Below, piece by piece: positions 23,574-36,600 of a stretch of DNA of 64,000 nucleotides; the first letter of the stretch is position 1, and each line of letters starts with the position of its first letter. The stretch comes from Dendrophyllia cribrosa. Taxonomy: Eukaryota > Cnidaria > Anthozoa > Scleractinia > Dendrophylliidae. The stretch lies in contig JAJLRJ010000010.1 of assembly GCA_024195265.1 (NCBI GenBank), forward strand, positions 22,711,227 to 22,775,226, in the 5' to 3' direction. The position numbers and the translations under genes are program-made. The notes under the pieces were generated by a model. The model saw only the letters and a list, made by a program, of their open reading frames with translations. It was not told the origin of the DNA and ran no database searches.

Positions 23574-24778
23574 TTACTAGTAGTAATCATAGATTATAGT
23601 GCGTCTCCTTATCCCGTGGCACCTCGTCTTAGCCTAGTACCTCAGTTTCATAAATTAATTCAGCCACTGTTCAAAAGGGCTATGTCGCGAGATATGTCAC
23701 GCTGGCAAAAACGTCGGGCCGTCATCAAACAAATTCACGCTATCGCCGTGGAATCGGGAAAATCCTGCCGTGCTGTGTACTCCGAAAGGTCTTAGATTTT
23801 TCCGACATATAAATAGTATATTTGTCTTGATTTCATTTCGGTTATTTCTCCGATTCTGAAATTATACTCCACAGTACATGTAATAATACCGGAACCGGAA
23901 ATGAGAAATTTTTGAGAAAGCCTGTTCTTGGACACCGCGTTAATGGGGCTTGAAATCGACGTTTAAGTCACGCAACATTCAACGTAAATTTCGCAAGATT
24001 TTTCGGATAAAATTACAACTACCAATTGCAAGTAAGACACAAGACTGTTGAATATAATTCCTTTATTAGCTAGACAAATTTTAGTCACAAAACTGCGAAA
24101 TCTTTAGTCGCAAATGCGCCCGATACAGGCGCAATTTCGAGCACTGTAAAGTTAAATTATCTGCGTTCGCCTGGCGCGGCCGGTCAGTGAATTATTGCTA
24201 CAAGACATAAGCGAATTGCACCGTACCGTAGAACATCGCGAAGAACGACGTCGGTATTTAGGTGAAAGCTTCCCAAATCAGGCAGAGAACCACAGCAAAA
24301 TCAAGATAGAACATTCAAAACATACCAGAACGGCAGCGAGGAAAATCTGTAACTTCTTGCTTGATTCCAAAGAGACCCAACAACTTACTTGGTCCGGAGA
24401 AGAACCTTCGTCCAATTTTTCCACTGCGTACTTTTACTAGGCATTAAAATATTGAGCCGTACGATTCCAAAATCGGAAAATATCCGAAACTAAATCAAGA
24501 CAAATAGATTATTCACATGTGACATTTCGGAAGCCCAGCTCCCCAGGATGATGCCTGATTTCCACGCGATGCTGGATACTATTGTGACGTTTCAAGATGG
24601 CGCAGATTTGGTATCGACACTTTTCTCGATTCGTTCCTCTTAGACGACGCGCTAAGAATGCTGGATACTATTGTGACGTTTCAAGATGGCGCAGATTTGG
24701 TACCGACACTTTTCTCGATTCGTTCCGCCTAGCCGACAAGATTAGGAAGCGTCTCCTTCGTCGACGCAAAAACTTGGA
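23574..24778 (+). repeat. 1.2-kb coding-like module, copy 1 (outside any TTAA element)
   Basis: Starts at ACTAGTAGTAATCATAG and ends at CGTCGACGCAA. The same module occurs twice inside the TTAA element at 37556-40671, with very few differences. It contains two conserved frames: one around 23571-23795 (motif RAVIKQIHAIAVESGK) and one at 24195-24440 (motif QQLTWSGEEPSSNFSTAYFY). A 90-bp direct duplication sits at its 3' end (about 24570-24740). I do not recognise the encoded sequence. No inverted repeat brackets this copy, so it could be the source locus or a relic. Confidence 0.65.
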
Positions 24779-25007
24779 TTAACTAGGTGCCTGAAGGCCA
24801 GTTGCGACGTCGAAGACCTTGAAGAAATTTATTCATGGAGACAAAAGCCGGCTAAGTTCCATCACTTCACTGAATATATGCGGATTTCTGCGGAGCTAAA
24901 GAAAAGTTTATGTTTAGATCGGCTTTGTCCATCTACATTTCAATTTGCGAGACATCTTTGCGATACACTGTGGACTCCTTGTTCCCCGAAACACGTGATC
25001 TGGCACG

Positions 25008-25350
25008 CGTGTTTCGGGTGACAAGTGAGGACATAGTAGTACGGAACCTGATATTGTGAACGGGTCATTGTGCAGTCTATTTGCGCTGGCTTTCTTGCTG
25101 ACGGCATTTAGATCGTTACACCGTGCTGATTAGCTGCAATAACAACGAAACAGCTGTCCACGGTTACGATACGCGTGTTTCGGGTGACGAGTGAGGGCAT
25201 AATACGGAGCCTGATATAGTGAACGGGTCATTGTGCAGTCTATTTGCGCTGGCTTTCTTGCTGGCGACATTTAGATCGTTACACCATGCTGATTAGTTGC
25301 AATAACAACGAACCAGCTGTCCACGGTTACGATCCTACTTTATCGGTTTC
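25008..25350. repeat. tandem duplication, unit about 175 bp
   Basis: Two imperfect copies, each beginning GTGTTTCGGGTGAC and ending CAGCTGTCCACGGTTACGAT. It follows the 1.2-kb module. No coding assignment. Confidence 0.75.
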
Positions 25351-25471
25351 TGTCGTGATGGTGTCTCGCAAATTTTACTTTTTTACGTGGTCAGATCAGC
25401 CTTGCAGTTCATTGTTTTTGTTCATTCATTTTTTGGCTGGTTAGGTCTCTCGTAGATCCTACGTATCATTA

Positions 25472-25776
25472 CAGTGGCGGATCCAGGGGGAGGGTTGGGG
25501 GGGTCCGAACCCCCCCCCCCACCCCTATCAGACCTGTGTCTCTCAATGTGGTACATAAAAATAATAATAAGAATAAAATTGTTTTATACGTAGTTGTTTC
25601 ACTTCCACCAATTGACTGATTGTCAAGTTTTTGACTTAACAAACGCTTTTCGACTCTCAAAAATACCGGGAATGGCGTTTTAGAAGGTAAAATCGGAAAA
25701 TTTTTCCCGGGGACATGCACCCGGACCCCCCCCCCCCCCCCCCCCCCCCTTTCAGAAATTCCTGGATCCGCCCCTG
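25472..25776. mobile_element. hAT-like MITE with poly(C) core
   Basis: Ends CAGTGGCGGATCCAG and inverse of CAGGGGCGGATCCAGG, with CATTA duplicated on both sides (25467-25471, 25777-25781). It contains a G run after the left end and a 24-base C run near the right. Related to 34653-34813, which has the same ends and also a 5-bp duplication. Confidence 0.75.
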
Positions 25777-25948
25777 CATTAGCAGCATTATCGTTTGCGG
25801 TCTTCTGCAGTTTACTTTTATTTTTAAAGAAAAGAACTTTGACAAACTGTGCTGAAAGTGGGAGAAGAAATAAGGATAAAAGAAGTGAAAGAAAGCAATA
25901 AATCACCAAACGTGCAAGTTAGATTTAACTCGCCATTTGTTGTTGTTA

Positions 25949-26316
25949 GGCCATCCCAATAAAATGTTTCGTTTCCCATCGCCTTCCCTCTGGTGAAAGT
26001 GGGTCGGTCGGTCGGGCAAAAAAAAATTGACCGAGGGATCCTCAGTCCAGAAAAAGCCTGGATGCTAAGTAAGAAGGCCTGGTTACACGTGTGCTTTCGA
26101 TTGCCAATGTTTTCCAAATTCAAATTTATTCTATATCTACAATGGAGGCTAATAAATTAAATATGAAAGATTTCTATTCAAAATAAAACCTTGATCACAT
26201 GTTAAAAAAGTAAAATTTTGCTTGTCAGACAGTGTATCTGAATTTTTTTTTCTTTACTTTTCCAAAAAAATGGGTCGGTCGGGCGATGGGAAACGAAACA
26301 TTTTATTGGGATGGCC
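25949..26316. mobile_element. PIF/Harbinger-like MITE
   Basis: About 36-bp near-perfect inverted ends beginning GGCCATCCCAATAAAATG, with TTA duplicated at 25946-25948 and 26317-26319. Inner GGGTCGGTCGG words are also inverted. No coding capacity. Confidence 0.8.
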
Positions 26317-26423
26317 TTATCAAAGCGACAAAAACTTCACAACACACGGGTACGCTTAAATTAAATTTGCTCTGTTTTTGTCGCAAAGTGTCTTTTATCG
26401 ATAAATTAGGCTTTGTCCTCTAG

Positions 26424-26560
26424 ATCATCATCATCTTTATTTAAAAACACGGGATCACTTTCATTTAAAAATGCTCTCCCAGTGAGCCGTGGACTACAAC
26501 ATACAATAATGATAAAACGTTTAAAAACAACCTTATCCATTATAAGGATAAGGTATCTTT
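26424..26560 (-). mobile_element. retroposon 3' end with (ATG)n tail
   Basis: On the minus strand the stretch ends in TTTAAATAAAGATGATGATGATC: a polyadenylation-like AATAAA followed by a short ATG-triplet tail, as in truncated LINE or SINE copies. The body is too short to classify. Confidence 0.4.
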
Positions 26561-27177
26561 GACATTAGAAATTAATTTAACAACTGTGAGTCAAAACGAT
26601 TTTCTTGTCAGTTTGCGAGAGAGTATTTTCACTTCGGCTCAGTTTCAAGTCAAGGTTTCCCTATAATTTTGTCCTCTACATTATAAACAAGTAATCGCAT
26701 TGTTCCCTCGTAAAATAAAGGATTAAAATCACTTGTGTTTTCAGAAGCTGTAGAAATTGCCCTCTAATATTATACAAACCCTATTCCACATTGGTCCCAT
26801 TCCCCACCTGGGGGGGGGGGGGGGGGGGGGGGGAAGGAGCATAGCAAGTATGCAAACCACTAGCACTAGCTCCCTCCTCCCCTAGTTCATGATCTCTAAA
26901 ACGTGGTGTTAGAATAGCAGTCTTCCTAAACAACATTGTCAGGCGAAGGGGGTCAATTTCTTTTTTCACCTTTTGTCTTAAAGGTATTAAACTGAGAAAG
27001 GTGTGATTCCGTCAGCGCCAATTGTTCTCTTATATCAACTAGTTTTGTCTAAGAGTTTAGGAGACAGCCGATATAACCCCCCCCCCCCCCCCCCCCCCCC
27101 CACCCTGAATAAAAAATCGACCGGCTGTTAAATGCTCTCCTTACCCTCTAGTTAGTGAATTGCCAACTGATAAAAGT
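26561..27177. other. unassigned sequence with two G/C homopolymers
   Basis: Holds a 24-base poly(G) at 26810-26833 and a 25-base poly(C) at 27077-27101. No gene recognised. Confidence 0.45.
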
Positions 27178-27179
27178 TA

Positions 27180-27561
27180 CAGTAGAACCCCACTAACTCG
27201 AACTCTGAAAAGAAACACAAATCGGTTCGAGTTAGCGTTGGTTCGAGTTATCGGGGTCGGTGAAAAATTTATTTATTTTTGTTAATTATTAATAATAGTG
27301 ACGATATATAGCGTGAACATAGTTTTATTACCTACTTCTGTGATAAACGTCGCTCAATTTGCGTTTGGTAACAAAAAAATTTCAAAGATTATGACTTCGA
27401 GCTAAGTGTAACTTTAACATTTGGATACATGTTTTTGCAATATAAACGAAGTTTGTAGTGTATTACTACAGTTCAATTAATACAAAACAACATAAATCGA
27501 ACTTAGTTCGAGTTAGCGGGGAGTTCGAGTTATCCGAGTTCGAGTTAGCGGGGTTCTACTG
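27180..27561. mobile_element. mariner/pogo-like MITE
   Basis: Ends CAGTAGAACCCCACTAACTC and inverse, with repeated GGTTCGAGTTA words in both orientations near the ends. TA precedes the left end. It resembles the Tigger-type element at 4591-5243 in organisation. Confidence 0.65.
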
Positions 27562-27773
27562 TGTCAACTTCTTGCACAGCGAGATCTGCATGGTCGGAAG
27601 CGTTAACAAAAGAGCAAAGGCCAAGTCTCCAACCAGCTTCTACTTGCACGGGTTCGTTTTTTAAAGCAACAGCGTTGTAGTTAAAATCTTCTCGTATAAC
27701 ATTACCTTTAGAACGCATATTTTATAATATCAATACACAAAAACTAAGGTTTGAAATGTTATTGCGATTTATT

Positions 27774-28062
27774 TGAAATCAAACATACAGAATTTTTTTT
27801 ATTCTTCCAAAATATATATGCCATATACCATTTTTTAAGATGTCTATGTGGGATTTTCAATGCGAAATCTTAAATCAAACATACAGAATTTTTTTATTCT
27901 TCCAAAATATATATGCAATATACCATTTTTTAAGATGTCTATGTGGGATTTTCAATGCGAAATCTTAAATCAAACATACAGAATTTTTTTATTCTTCCAA
28001 AATATATATGCCATATACCATTTTTTAAGATGTCTATGTGGGATTTTCAATGCGAAATCTTA
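27774..28062. repeat. 94-bp tandem repeat, three copies
   Basis: Three nearly identical units each containing CCAAAATATATATGC and TGTCTATGTGGGATTTTCAA. It produces a repetitive frame (27848-28063) that I do not count as a gene. Confidence 0.9.
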
Positions 28063-28624
28063 AACGCGCTAAATTTCACTTTTACTGATTTCGAAGTTTC
28101 TTGTTTATCGTTGTCATGGTAATATCGATTTTACCAGAATATATACTTAGCCAAACTTAAATTCAAGACCAGTTAGTAGTGAAAAATTCACGTTGATCTG
28201 ACTTGGAAAAGACCGCTTAAAAGCCGATTGAAAAATGTAGGTATGGTCTCCAGAAAACTGTATCCGAAACACGGCTGAAAGATCGTGTTTTATGATTATG
28301 GCCAGGAGCTTGCTTTAAGCTTACTTTATTATCTTGGAATTGGAAGAAACCATCGCCAGAAGTGATACTAAGAAACAAAGAAATATGAATTAAACAGACA
28401 AAATAACGGCCAGAAAAGTCACAATTTCACAAGAATGGCAAGTTTGGTTTCTTGACCGCCTGTCAATAAATCAAATTCATGAACTGTTATCTCCAAACTA
28501 CTTTTATTTTGATCTATGCAATCTTTTTATCTAACTAAGTTGTGTATTTGGTGGCTTTTAACGATATAACGTAGAAATAAGCTAAGCAAAATTTTTCTAT
28601 TTCGATGGGACATGCAGTGTCCCT
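28063..28624. other. unassigned sequence
   Basis: No gene, repeat or RNA recognised. Confidence 0.4.
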
Positions 28625-28855
28625 TTGAGGTTTACACATGCGATTTTTGATGCGATTTTTGTCGCGCTCTCCAATGCAACTCTTGTCGCAAGTGTAAACT
28701 AGCGGCGATTTCTGTGCGATTAGGGTGCTATATTTTCTGCAATTTACTGTGATTTCCTAAAAATCACTGCCAATTGCCGCTAGTTTACACACGTGATATA
28801 AAGATGCATCTTGCGCGCGACAAGAATTGCACAAAAATTGCCTGTGTAGAAGCGC
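28625..28855. mobile_element. decayed MITE related to 3427-3750
   Basis: Shares GTTTACACATGCGAT-type words, TTGTCGCGCTCTCCAATGCAAC and AAGTGTAAAC with the 3427-3750 element. The ends are eroded. Confidence 0.55.
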
Positions 28856-29227
28856 CTTTTTTAGCTGACCTAACCATGCTCGCGCAGCGCGCGCAAATTT
28901 CACACAATGACGTAACAACTGAACTGTTGATTGTTACGAGGCAGTTGTTCAGAGTTCGACATTTGTACTGCATGCAGAAAAAAGATCAGACGAAAGCAGA
29001 CTACAATTTACTCCTTTTCAGATTATCAACGTTCGGACATGGTAAGTTAAGATCCAATGTTGCATTTGACTGATTTGAACTCAAACAGTGACACAATAAT
29101 AAACGCAAGCATAAAAATGCTATGTACGCGCAAAACAATGAGACGTATGTGTTGCAGGGAAAATCCGGTCTCATGTTTAATCAGTACTAAATCTAGGTAC
29201 AATGTGTACCCAGTATTCAATCTAGGT

Positions 29228-29330
29228 GAGCTAACTCTAACCCTAACACAAGCTAACCACCACCCCTGGTACAAAGATACATGTAGCCATTGGAGTGCCG
29301 GTTAGCTTTGTGTTATGGTTAGGGTAAGCT
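29228..29330. repeat. hairpin with telomere-like words
   Basis: CTAACCCTAACACAAGCTAAC on the left is mirrored by GTTAGC...GGTTAGGGTAAGCT on the right. The TAACCC/GGGTTA-type words are too few to call a telomeric repeat. Confidence 0.5.
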
Positions 29331-29493
29331 TAACTTGAATATTGTGAACCTGAGAACCGATTTTCTCAGCAACATATGCATGATCATGGCTGAATTTCCG
29401 ATTTTTCCATTCTAGGTCAAATTTGAACGTTTAAAGCACTTCGATCAAAGAAAAAAGAAAAAACAGCCAAAACAGTTGGGAAGATTACACAAG

Positions 29494-30009
29494 CTGATGT
29501 TTACTGCTGTTTTGTCTGTCATTACGGTCAGCCGCATTCCCAAACAAAGAGCAGAACGTATACGTTATGAGGTTCCACGGAGTTTTGAAAATCCAGGTGA
29601 GCATTTGTGTTTTCAATCGACAATACCCACCCCTCCCCCTCCCTCCCAATCAATAACGAATGCCTCTGTGTTAGACCTTCCTTTTCTTCAATTCTCTCCT
29701 CCCTCCCAGCTCCCATTTTCTCTTCCCCTTTCCCCTGAGGAAGAACTGATACTCAGACTAATGTGAACAAATATAAAAATATTGCGATCTTTCAAAAGAA
29801 AAGTGAATTCATGTGGGCGGAGCCTAAAAATGAAATCGTTGGCAATAAGTCCGTACTGTTGGCAATAAGTCCGTACTGTGGGTAGTAACGGAGATTAGAA
29901 AGCTACATGGTGCATTATTGAATAATTTTGGGTTTTATTTTGTTGTTATTTTCAGTTTATGAATCCCGAACAGTTGAGGACCTTCTTGGTTTAAACTCGA
30001 GCATTGTTT
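29494..30009 (+). CDS. possible small two-exon secreted peptide gene (speculative)
   Basis: A frame from an ATG at about 29497 begins with a hydrophobic MFTAVLSVITVS stretch and runs to a GT donor (GAAAATCCAG before GTGAGC, near 29596). A CAG acceptor near 29954 continues in phase with VYESRTVEDLLGLNSSIV and a stop. That would make a product near 50 residues with a signal-like start. The join is only a possibility: no homology is recognised, the second exon touches the border of the segmental duplication, and such frames arise by chance. Confidence 0.2.
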
Positions 30010-30680
30010 AGCGGATCGGGTACTCCTCAATTCACGTGACTGGTTCGAAAACAAGCTCTAAAGAAATTCGAGGACGCCTGAAACGACAGAAAGGATGACA
30101 TAAATAATACTGAGACTTAAACACGTCTCTTGACTGTCAAAAACACAAATGGAAGAGTCTTTCTTTGGATGAAAAAATAAATGAATGATTATGAATAAAT
30201 GAATGTATGAATTCACGAATTCAAAGATGACTAATCAGTGTTGTTATTCCTATCAACTCAAATGCCTTTTCTGATTGAACAACAACGTGTCACGTGCCAT
30301 GGGTCAAAACAGTCTAACTCCCTAGGGCGAATCAAACTCAGTCATTAGCTCTCTGCTAGGGAAACAACAACTTGAACTTTCGACTCGCACACATTGTGTT
30401 TTAAAAGAAGACCTCCAAAGCTGCCGTAATAGTAAATATCAGGCTCGAGTTCCAGGGGTAATGATTTCCTTATTTGTTCTTTTAACCGTGTACACTGTAT
30501 AATTGTAACTACTTTATCCCGGCAATCGATTTCGCATGTATGGACCAGTATTCCCTTCAAAAAATATGTGTTGCTCTGTTTTTTGTTTTTCCTTTTCAGG
30601 TTTGATAATAATAATAAAACGTTCGACAGCTAAGCTCTGCAACCGCCCATTTACTAGTTTCTTCAGTCTCAAAACATAGC

Positions 30681-33600
30681 TTAAAACAACAAAGCCTTTA
30701 CATAATTTTGCACGTTTTCATCTCTTAGAACTTCATTGTGGCTCACCGAGGGATACTGCTGCCATTTTACACTGTAGGGCTGCCGCTTGTCCCACTTACT
30801 GCAGGCCTCCAAGCTGCGTAGGTCAACCGTGCCATCTCCGTCCCCATAAACTTCTTGGGGTTGAGTATCCGGGAACTTACCTTCACCAAATTTGTAACTC
30901 TTAGCCGTCTTGACACCAGTGCCGTACAAACAGTAAACTGTTACGTTTGGAGCATGCGCAGTTAGTGGATAATTGGGAGTCCCTACAAGTTTTTGTAGTG
31001 TTGTTCCAAGCGGGAAGCCGATATCGTCAAAGAATTCACTATAGTCGCTCACAGTGTAATTGCGTTCCGGTGTTTTGGCTAAAACTTCATTCGCTGACCA
31101 CAGCTCGCTGCTCGGAAGCAAAAATATGTTACTTGTGTAGGTGCGTTGACAGGCTCTGATGGTCAGCGGGTTTACCGTGCAATGTGGGATACCGGAAATG
31201 CCAGAGGTAAAAACACGGATCGGAAATGCAGTACCGCCCCAGACTCCTAGCGGAGAAAGTTAAACAAAACTAATGATTCCCAATTTGTACTTTTCCTTAG
31301 GTAACAATTTTTTAAAGGAGTTAGAAACAAATTGTTTGTGTAGTTCTAAAACCTTTACTAGCCGGTTTCATGACGTGTGGCTTTGTAATGAAAACTGCCA
31401 TCTAACTGCAGGCCGGTAGAAGTAGGGGGAGGGGAGGGCGGGTAGGCCCGTGCCCCCCCCCCCCCCCCCCCCCACTTTTCGGGTGAAAATTAAAAAAAGA
31501 GAAGACTGCCACTTAACCGTCGAAAATATTGAAGGGGTCTCGGCCGACAACAGTCGATCGTGCCCTCTCACTTTCAAATTCGTTCCTACTGGCCTGAACT
31601 GTATTATGATTTGTAGAACGTGAATAAAAAATGTCGGCCGTGGGAAAAACCAATTATATACATGATATTCCAGTCTTTTTAATTTGCAGAATGAAAGAAA
31701 CTTTTTAGAAAAAGAGTAACAATGTGAATGCGTGGATGGAAATTGATGTAAAACCTTCGATCAGCCTTCGTCAAGCTCAGAAATGACAGATAACATAGGA
31801 AACCCAAAATTAATTGTTTGATTTTGTAGTAAAGACCTGCCAGTAAAATGCGCCTTAAAAACTATTTGAAGAATGTTATATTAAAGAGAGGGTTTCTCGG
31901 TTCGGCGCATGTGCAAGCTATGGCGTAAGCCATTTAAAGTGTATATGACAGATACCGATTTTTCCCGTCCGTGATTTAGCCGTCTAAACACGTGAAATTT
32001 CACTTCCGGTGGGTTACAAAACCGCGCAAGAAGAAAGACTGGAAATAGTCCGCTGTGACGTCAATACAAGAATGCCGGTGTCGCGGTTTCTCAGTTCCTT
32101 CTTTTTTTGGTGCGTGTTACTTCAACCATAGACAACACGCCTCAATAGAACCATGTTTCTTCCTCAGGGTGCACCAAAAAATGTGAGGAACCGAGAAACT
32201 GCGACACCGGCATTCTTGTATTGACGTCACAGCAGACTATTTCCAGTCTTTCTTCTTGCGCGGTTTTGTAACCCACCGGAAGTGAAATTTCACGTTTTTA
32301 GACGGCTAAAACACGGAAAAGAAAATCGATATCGAAAAAACACTTTTCGATTTTCTTATCAGAACGCCACGTAGATTCCATCAAGCAAATAAAAAATATC
32401 AGTCATATACACTTTAAGATTCATTTAAATTCATTATTTAGACCAATCGGAAGCGAGTAAATAACTCTGACGGGAAATTTGCCTGTGAAAATGTCGCTGA
32501 TTGAATGGATGATTATACATACCAATGTGCGCCATGAAATTAAAGCCACCAGAGCGTAGAATAAATTCTTCGGGTCAAAGGTTTTATTCAGCGTTGACTT
32601 TGTCGGTGTAATCCGTTGAAATTTTCTGTGAATTTTGGTCATCCTTCGCTTTATTTGGACTAATTATAGTATGTGATTATTAAAGTAAATGTGAGTGGTT
32701 TTTTAACCGATAAAATTGGCAAGTAAGCGAATAAAGCATTTTAATCTGTGCACATGCGCCGAACCGTAAAACCCTCCCTTTAAGGGCTTGTTACTCCATC
32801 GAAAAGGGGGAGGAGTAAAAATTGGAAGGGGACGGGGTCCTCTGGGGAAAGCTTGTTCCTGATCATTACTCCCCAGTGCCAGACTCCAACGTAAAAGGAG
32901 GTGGGGGTGGGGGGGGGGGGGTTAAAAAGGGGAGAGGTTCAGGGGGGTCCTTGCCCCCTCCAGATCTGTTACTGCTCCTGACCTGAGAGTGTAATCCATT
33001 GTAGAATGTATTTGTCCTTCCATTCTTTTGTTTGTTTATTTAAGAAAACCAAACTGTAAGGACAGCCTAAGCTGTGACTCATCAAAGTAATCCTTTTGTT
33101 GCCGTTTGATGAATAAGTTTCCTCGATCAGTTCCTTCAGGTTTGTAAAATATTCTGATTGTGATTCTGAAAGGGGACAAAATTCAAGTTAGCTGATCTCT
33201 TTTAATTCTTTTCAGTTCCGATAGAGAGAAAGGTAAAGGGGTAGGAAGGTAAGGATAACTTACCGGGCCTTGCACCACAGCATCCCACGAGGCCCCAAGT
33301 CCCAAGAGGAGGAAGGGCAAGGATGGGAGAGGGGAGGAGGAGAGAGAAGAACTTACCGGACCCGTATCTGATGCCAGATACAGAGGGATCTGCCCTAAGA
33401 GTCACACCTCTTTCGTATCCCCATGAGGCCCCAAGTCCCAAGGAGTGGGGAAGGGTGGGAGACGGGAGGACGAGAAGGAGAATCTTACCGGGCCCAAGTC
33501 TGAAGTCATACGGAGCTGCTCTGACAGTCACACCTCGTTCGTATCCCCATGATGCCAAAGCTTCCACCATCGGTGCAAAATATTCTACCAAATTATCAGA

Positions 33601-36600
33601 ATCCAGGTGCTCTATTGTATCAGTGTCTCCAAATCCGGGAACTCTCGTTTCCACGCCTGGAGAATTCTTGATTGTCTTCGTACTTTCGTCGTACACAAGT
33701 CTGTGAGGTTCGTTGAAAACGAAAAACATGTTTGAATATTGTTGAAACCGAGTTTTGTATCTTAGCGAGCTAGAATGCTTCAAATCGTTTGAATAGAAAC
33801 TTGCCTTTTCCTCTCCGGACGCATTCTGAACTGTCTCCGTACTTTCGCAAAAGCTTTTCCGATATTCCAAATATAATTTCAGTATATAACAGAAAATGGA
33901 CGAAGGTTTCTCTCACGCAGATCATCAGTAGCAAAAAAAAAAACTTCCGTCGCCTACCTCATGTTATCTGTTAAGCAGTTGATGGCCCCTGGTAAAAGGG
34001 AGGATAAGTTGAGCCATAATGAGAAATACTCTGAAGTGTTTTGGCTGCAATACCAGTGGAGAACTTTGGGTTTGTTGAGCTTCGCTTGCAGTTGGCTTCC
34101 CCCTGAACCGGGTACTAAAGAATGAACAAAACAATATCATGGATAGTGCGACAATATTCTACTACTTGCTCTACTCTACTGTACTCTTTTCTACCCCACT
34201 CCACTCCACTCCACTACTTTCCACTCCACTCCTCTCCACTCCACTTCACTCCACGCCACGCCACTTCACTTTTTTCTTGTTAACTCTACTCTACTCTACT
34301 CTACTCTACTCTACTCTACTCTACTCTACTCTACTCTACTCTACTCTACTCTACTCAACTTTACTCTACTCTGCTCTACTCTACTCCACTCCACTCTACT
34401 CTGCTCTACTCTATAGGTTATACTCCATTATACTCTACTCTACTCCACTTTACTCTACTCTGCTCCACTCCACTCTACTCTACTCTACTCTTCTCTACTC
34501 TACTCCACTCCACTCCACTCCACTCCACTCCACTCCACTCCACTCCACTCCACTCCACTCCACTCCACTTTACTCTACTCTACTCTACTTTACTCTGCTC
34601 TGCTCCACTCCACTCCAATCTACTCTAATCCACTCTACTGTACTCTACTCCACAGGGGCGGATCTAGGGGGGGTGCAGGGGGTGCGCACCCCCCCCCCCC
34701 TGAGATGACCTAGTCTGCGTTGTTCGCTTTTAAAATTTGTTTACGTCACCCTTCAGTTACGTCATTCCTTAGAGGTGCACCCCCTCCTAAGAAAAATCCT
34801 GGATCCACCCCTGCTCCACTCTACTCTACCCTACTCAACTTTACTCTACTCTGCTCTACTCCACTTCACTCTACCCTGCTCTACTCTACTCTACTCTACT
34901 CTACTCTACTCTACTCTACTCTACTCTACTCTACTCTACTCTACTCCACTCCACTTCACTCTACTCTGCTCCACTCCACTCTACTCTACCCCACTCTATT
35001 CTACTCTACTCTACTCTATTCCACTCCACTCCACTTCACTCTACTCTACTCTACTCCACTCCACTCCACTCCACTCTACTCTACTCTACTCCACTCCACT
35101 TCACTCTACTCTACTCCACTCCACTCCACTCCTCTCTACTCCACTCCACTCCACTCTACTCCACTCCACTCCACTTCACTCTACTCTACTCTACTCCACT
35201 CCACTCCACTTCACTCTACTCTACTCTACTCTACTCCACTCCACTCCACTCTACTCTACTCTATTCTACTCCACTCCACTCCACTCTACTCTACTCCACT
35301 CCACTCCACTCCACTCCACTCCACTCTACTCCACTCCACTCCACTCTACTCCACTCCACTCCACTCCACTTCACTCTACTCTAGTCTACTCCACTCCACT
35401 CCACTCCACTCCACTTCACTCTACTCCACTCTACTCTACTCCACTCCACTCCACTTCACTCTACTCTACTCTACTCCACTCCACTCTACTCTACTCCACT
35501 CCACTCCACTTCACTCTACTCTACTCCACTCCACTCCACTTCACTCTACTCTACTCTACTCCACTCCACTCCACTCCACTCCACTCTACTCCACTCCACT
35601 CTACTCTACTCTACTCTACTCCACTCCACTCCACTCTACTCTACTCCACTCCACTCGACTCCACTCGACTCCACTCTACTCTACTCTACTCCACTCCACT
35701 CCACTCCACTTCACTCTACTCTACTCTAATCTACTCTATTCTACTCTACTCTACTCTACTCTACTCCACTCCACTCTACTTTACTCTACTCTGCTCTGCT
35801 CCACTCCACTCGTCTTTACTCTACTCTACTCTACTCCACTCCACTCCACTCCACTCCACTCCATTTACTCTACGCTACTCTACTCTACTCTACTCTACGC
35901 TACTCTACTCTACCCCACTCTACTCCACTTCACTCTACTCTACTTTACTCTAATCTACTCTACTCTACTCTACTCTACTCTGCTCTGCTCCACTCCACTC
36001 TTCTTTACTCTACTCTACTCCACTCCACTCCACTTCACTCTACTCTACTCTAATCTAGTCTACTCTACTCTACTCTACTCTACTCCACTTTACTCCACTT
36101 CACTCTACTCTACTTTACTCTACTCTACTCCACTCTACTCCACTCCACTCCACTTCACTCTACTCTACTTTACTCTACTCCATTCTACTCTACTCTACTC
36201 CACTCCACTCCACTCTACTCTACTTTACTCTACTCCATTCTACTCTACACTACTCTACTCTACTCTACTCTACTCAACTCTACTCCACTCTACTCTACTC
36301 TACTCTACTCCACACCACTTCACTCTACTCTACTTTACTCTACTCCATTCTACTCTACACTACTCTACTCTACTCTACTCTACTCTACTCTACTCTACTC
36401 TACTCCACTCCACTCTACTCTACTTTACTCTACTCCATTCTACTCTACACTACTCTACTCTACTCTACTCTACTCCATTCTACTCTACTCTACTCTACTC
36501 TACTCTACTCTACTCCACTCCACTCCACTTCACTCTACTCTACTCTACTCCACTCTACTCTACTCTACTCTACACTACTCTACTCTACTCCACTCCACTC

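Larger units (their letters stand above)
30090..34250. repeat. segmental duplication, copy A
   Basis: Matches 58630-62150 in the same orientation: PLA2G15 exons 2-5, 3' flank with the shared GGAAGAGTCTTTCTTTGGATGA block, and the start of the CTACT satellite. Copy A has gained nested TTAA elements in intron 4 and a vastly larger satellite. Confidence 0.85.

Noticed and set aside
27774..28062. Regular direct repeats as a CRISPR array
   Set aside because: Three contiguous 94-bp units without spacers, in a eukaryotic intron-rich genome.
29228..29330. Interstitial telomeric repeat
   Set aside because: Only isolated CTAACCC-like words, no tandem TTAGGG array.
33202..33480. Continuous phospholipase exon through 33202
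   Set aside because: Translation beyond 33489 repeats exon 3's end and becomes low-complexity; a GTAAG donor at 33488 fits the family and copy B.
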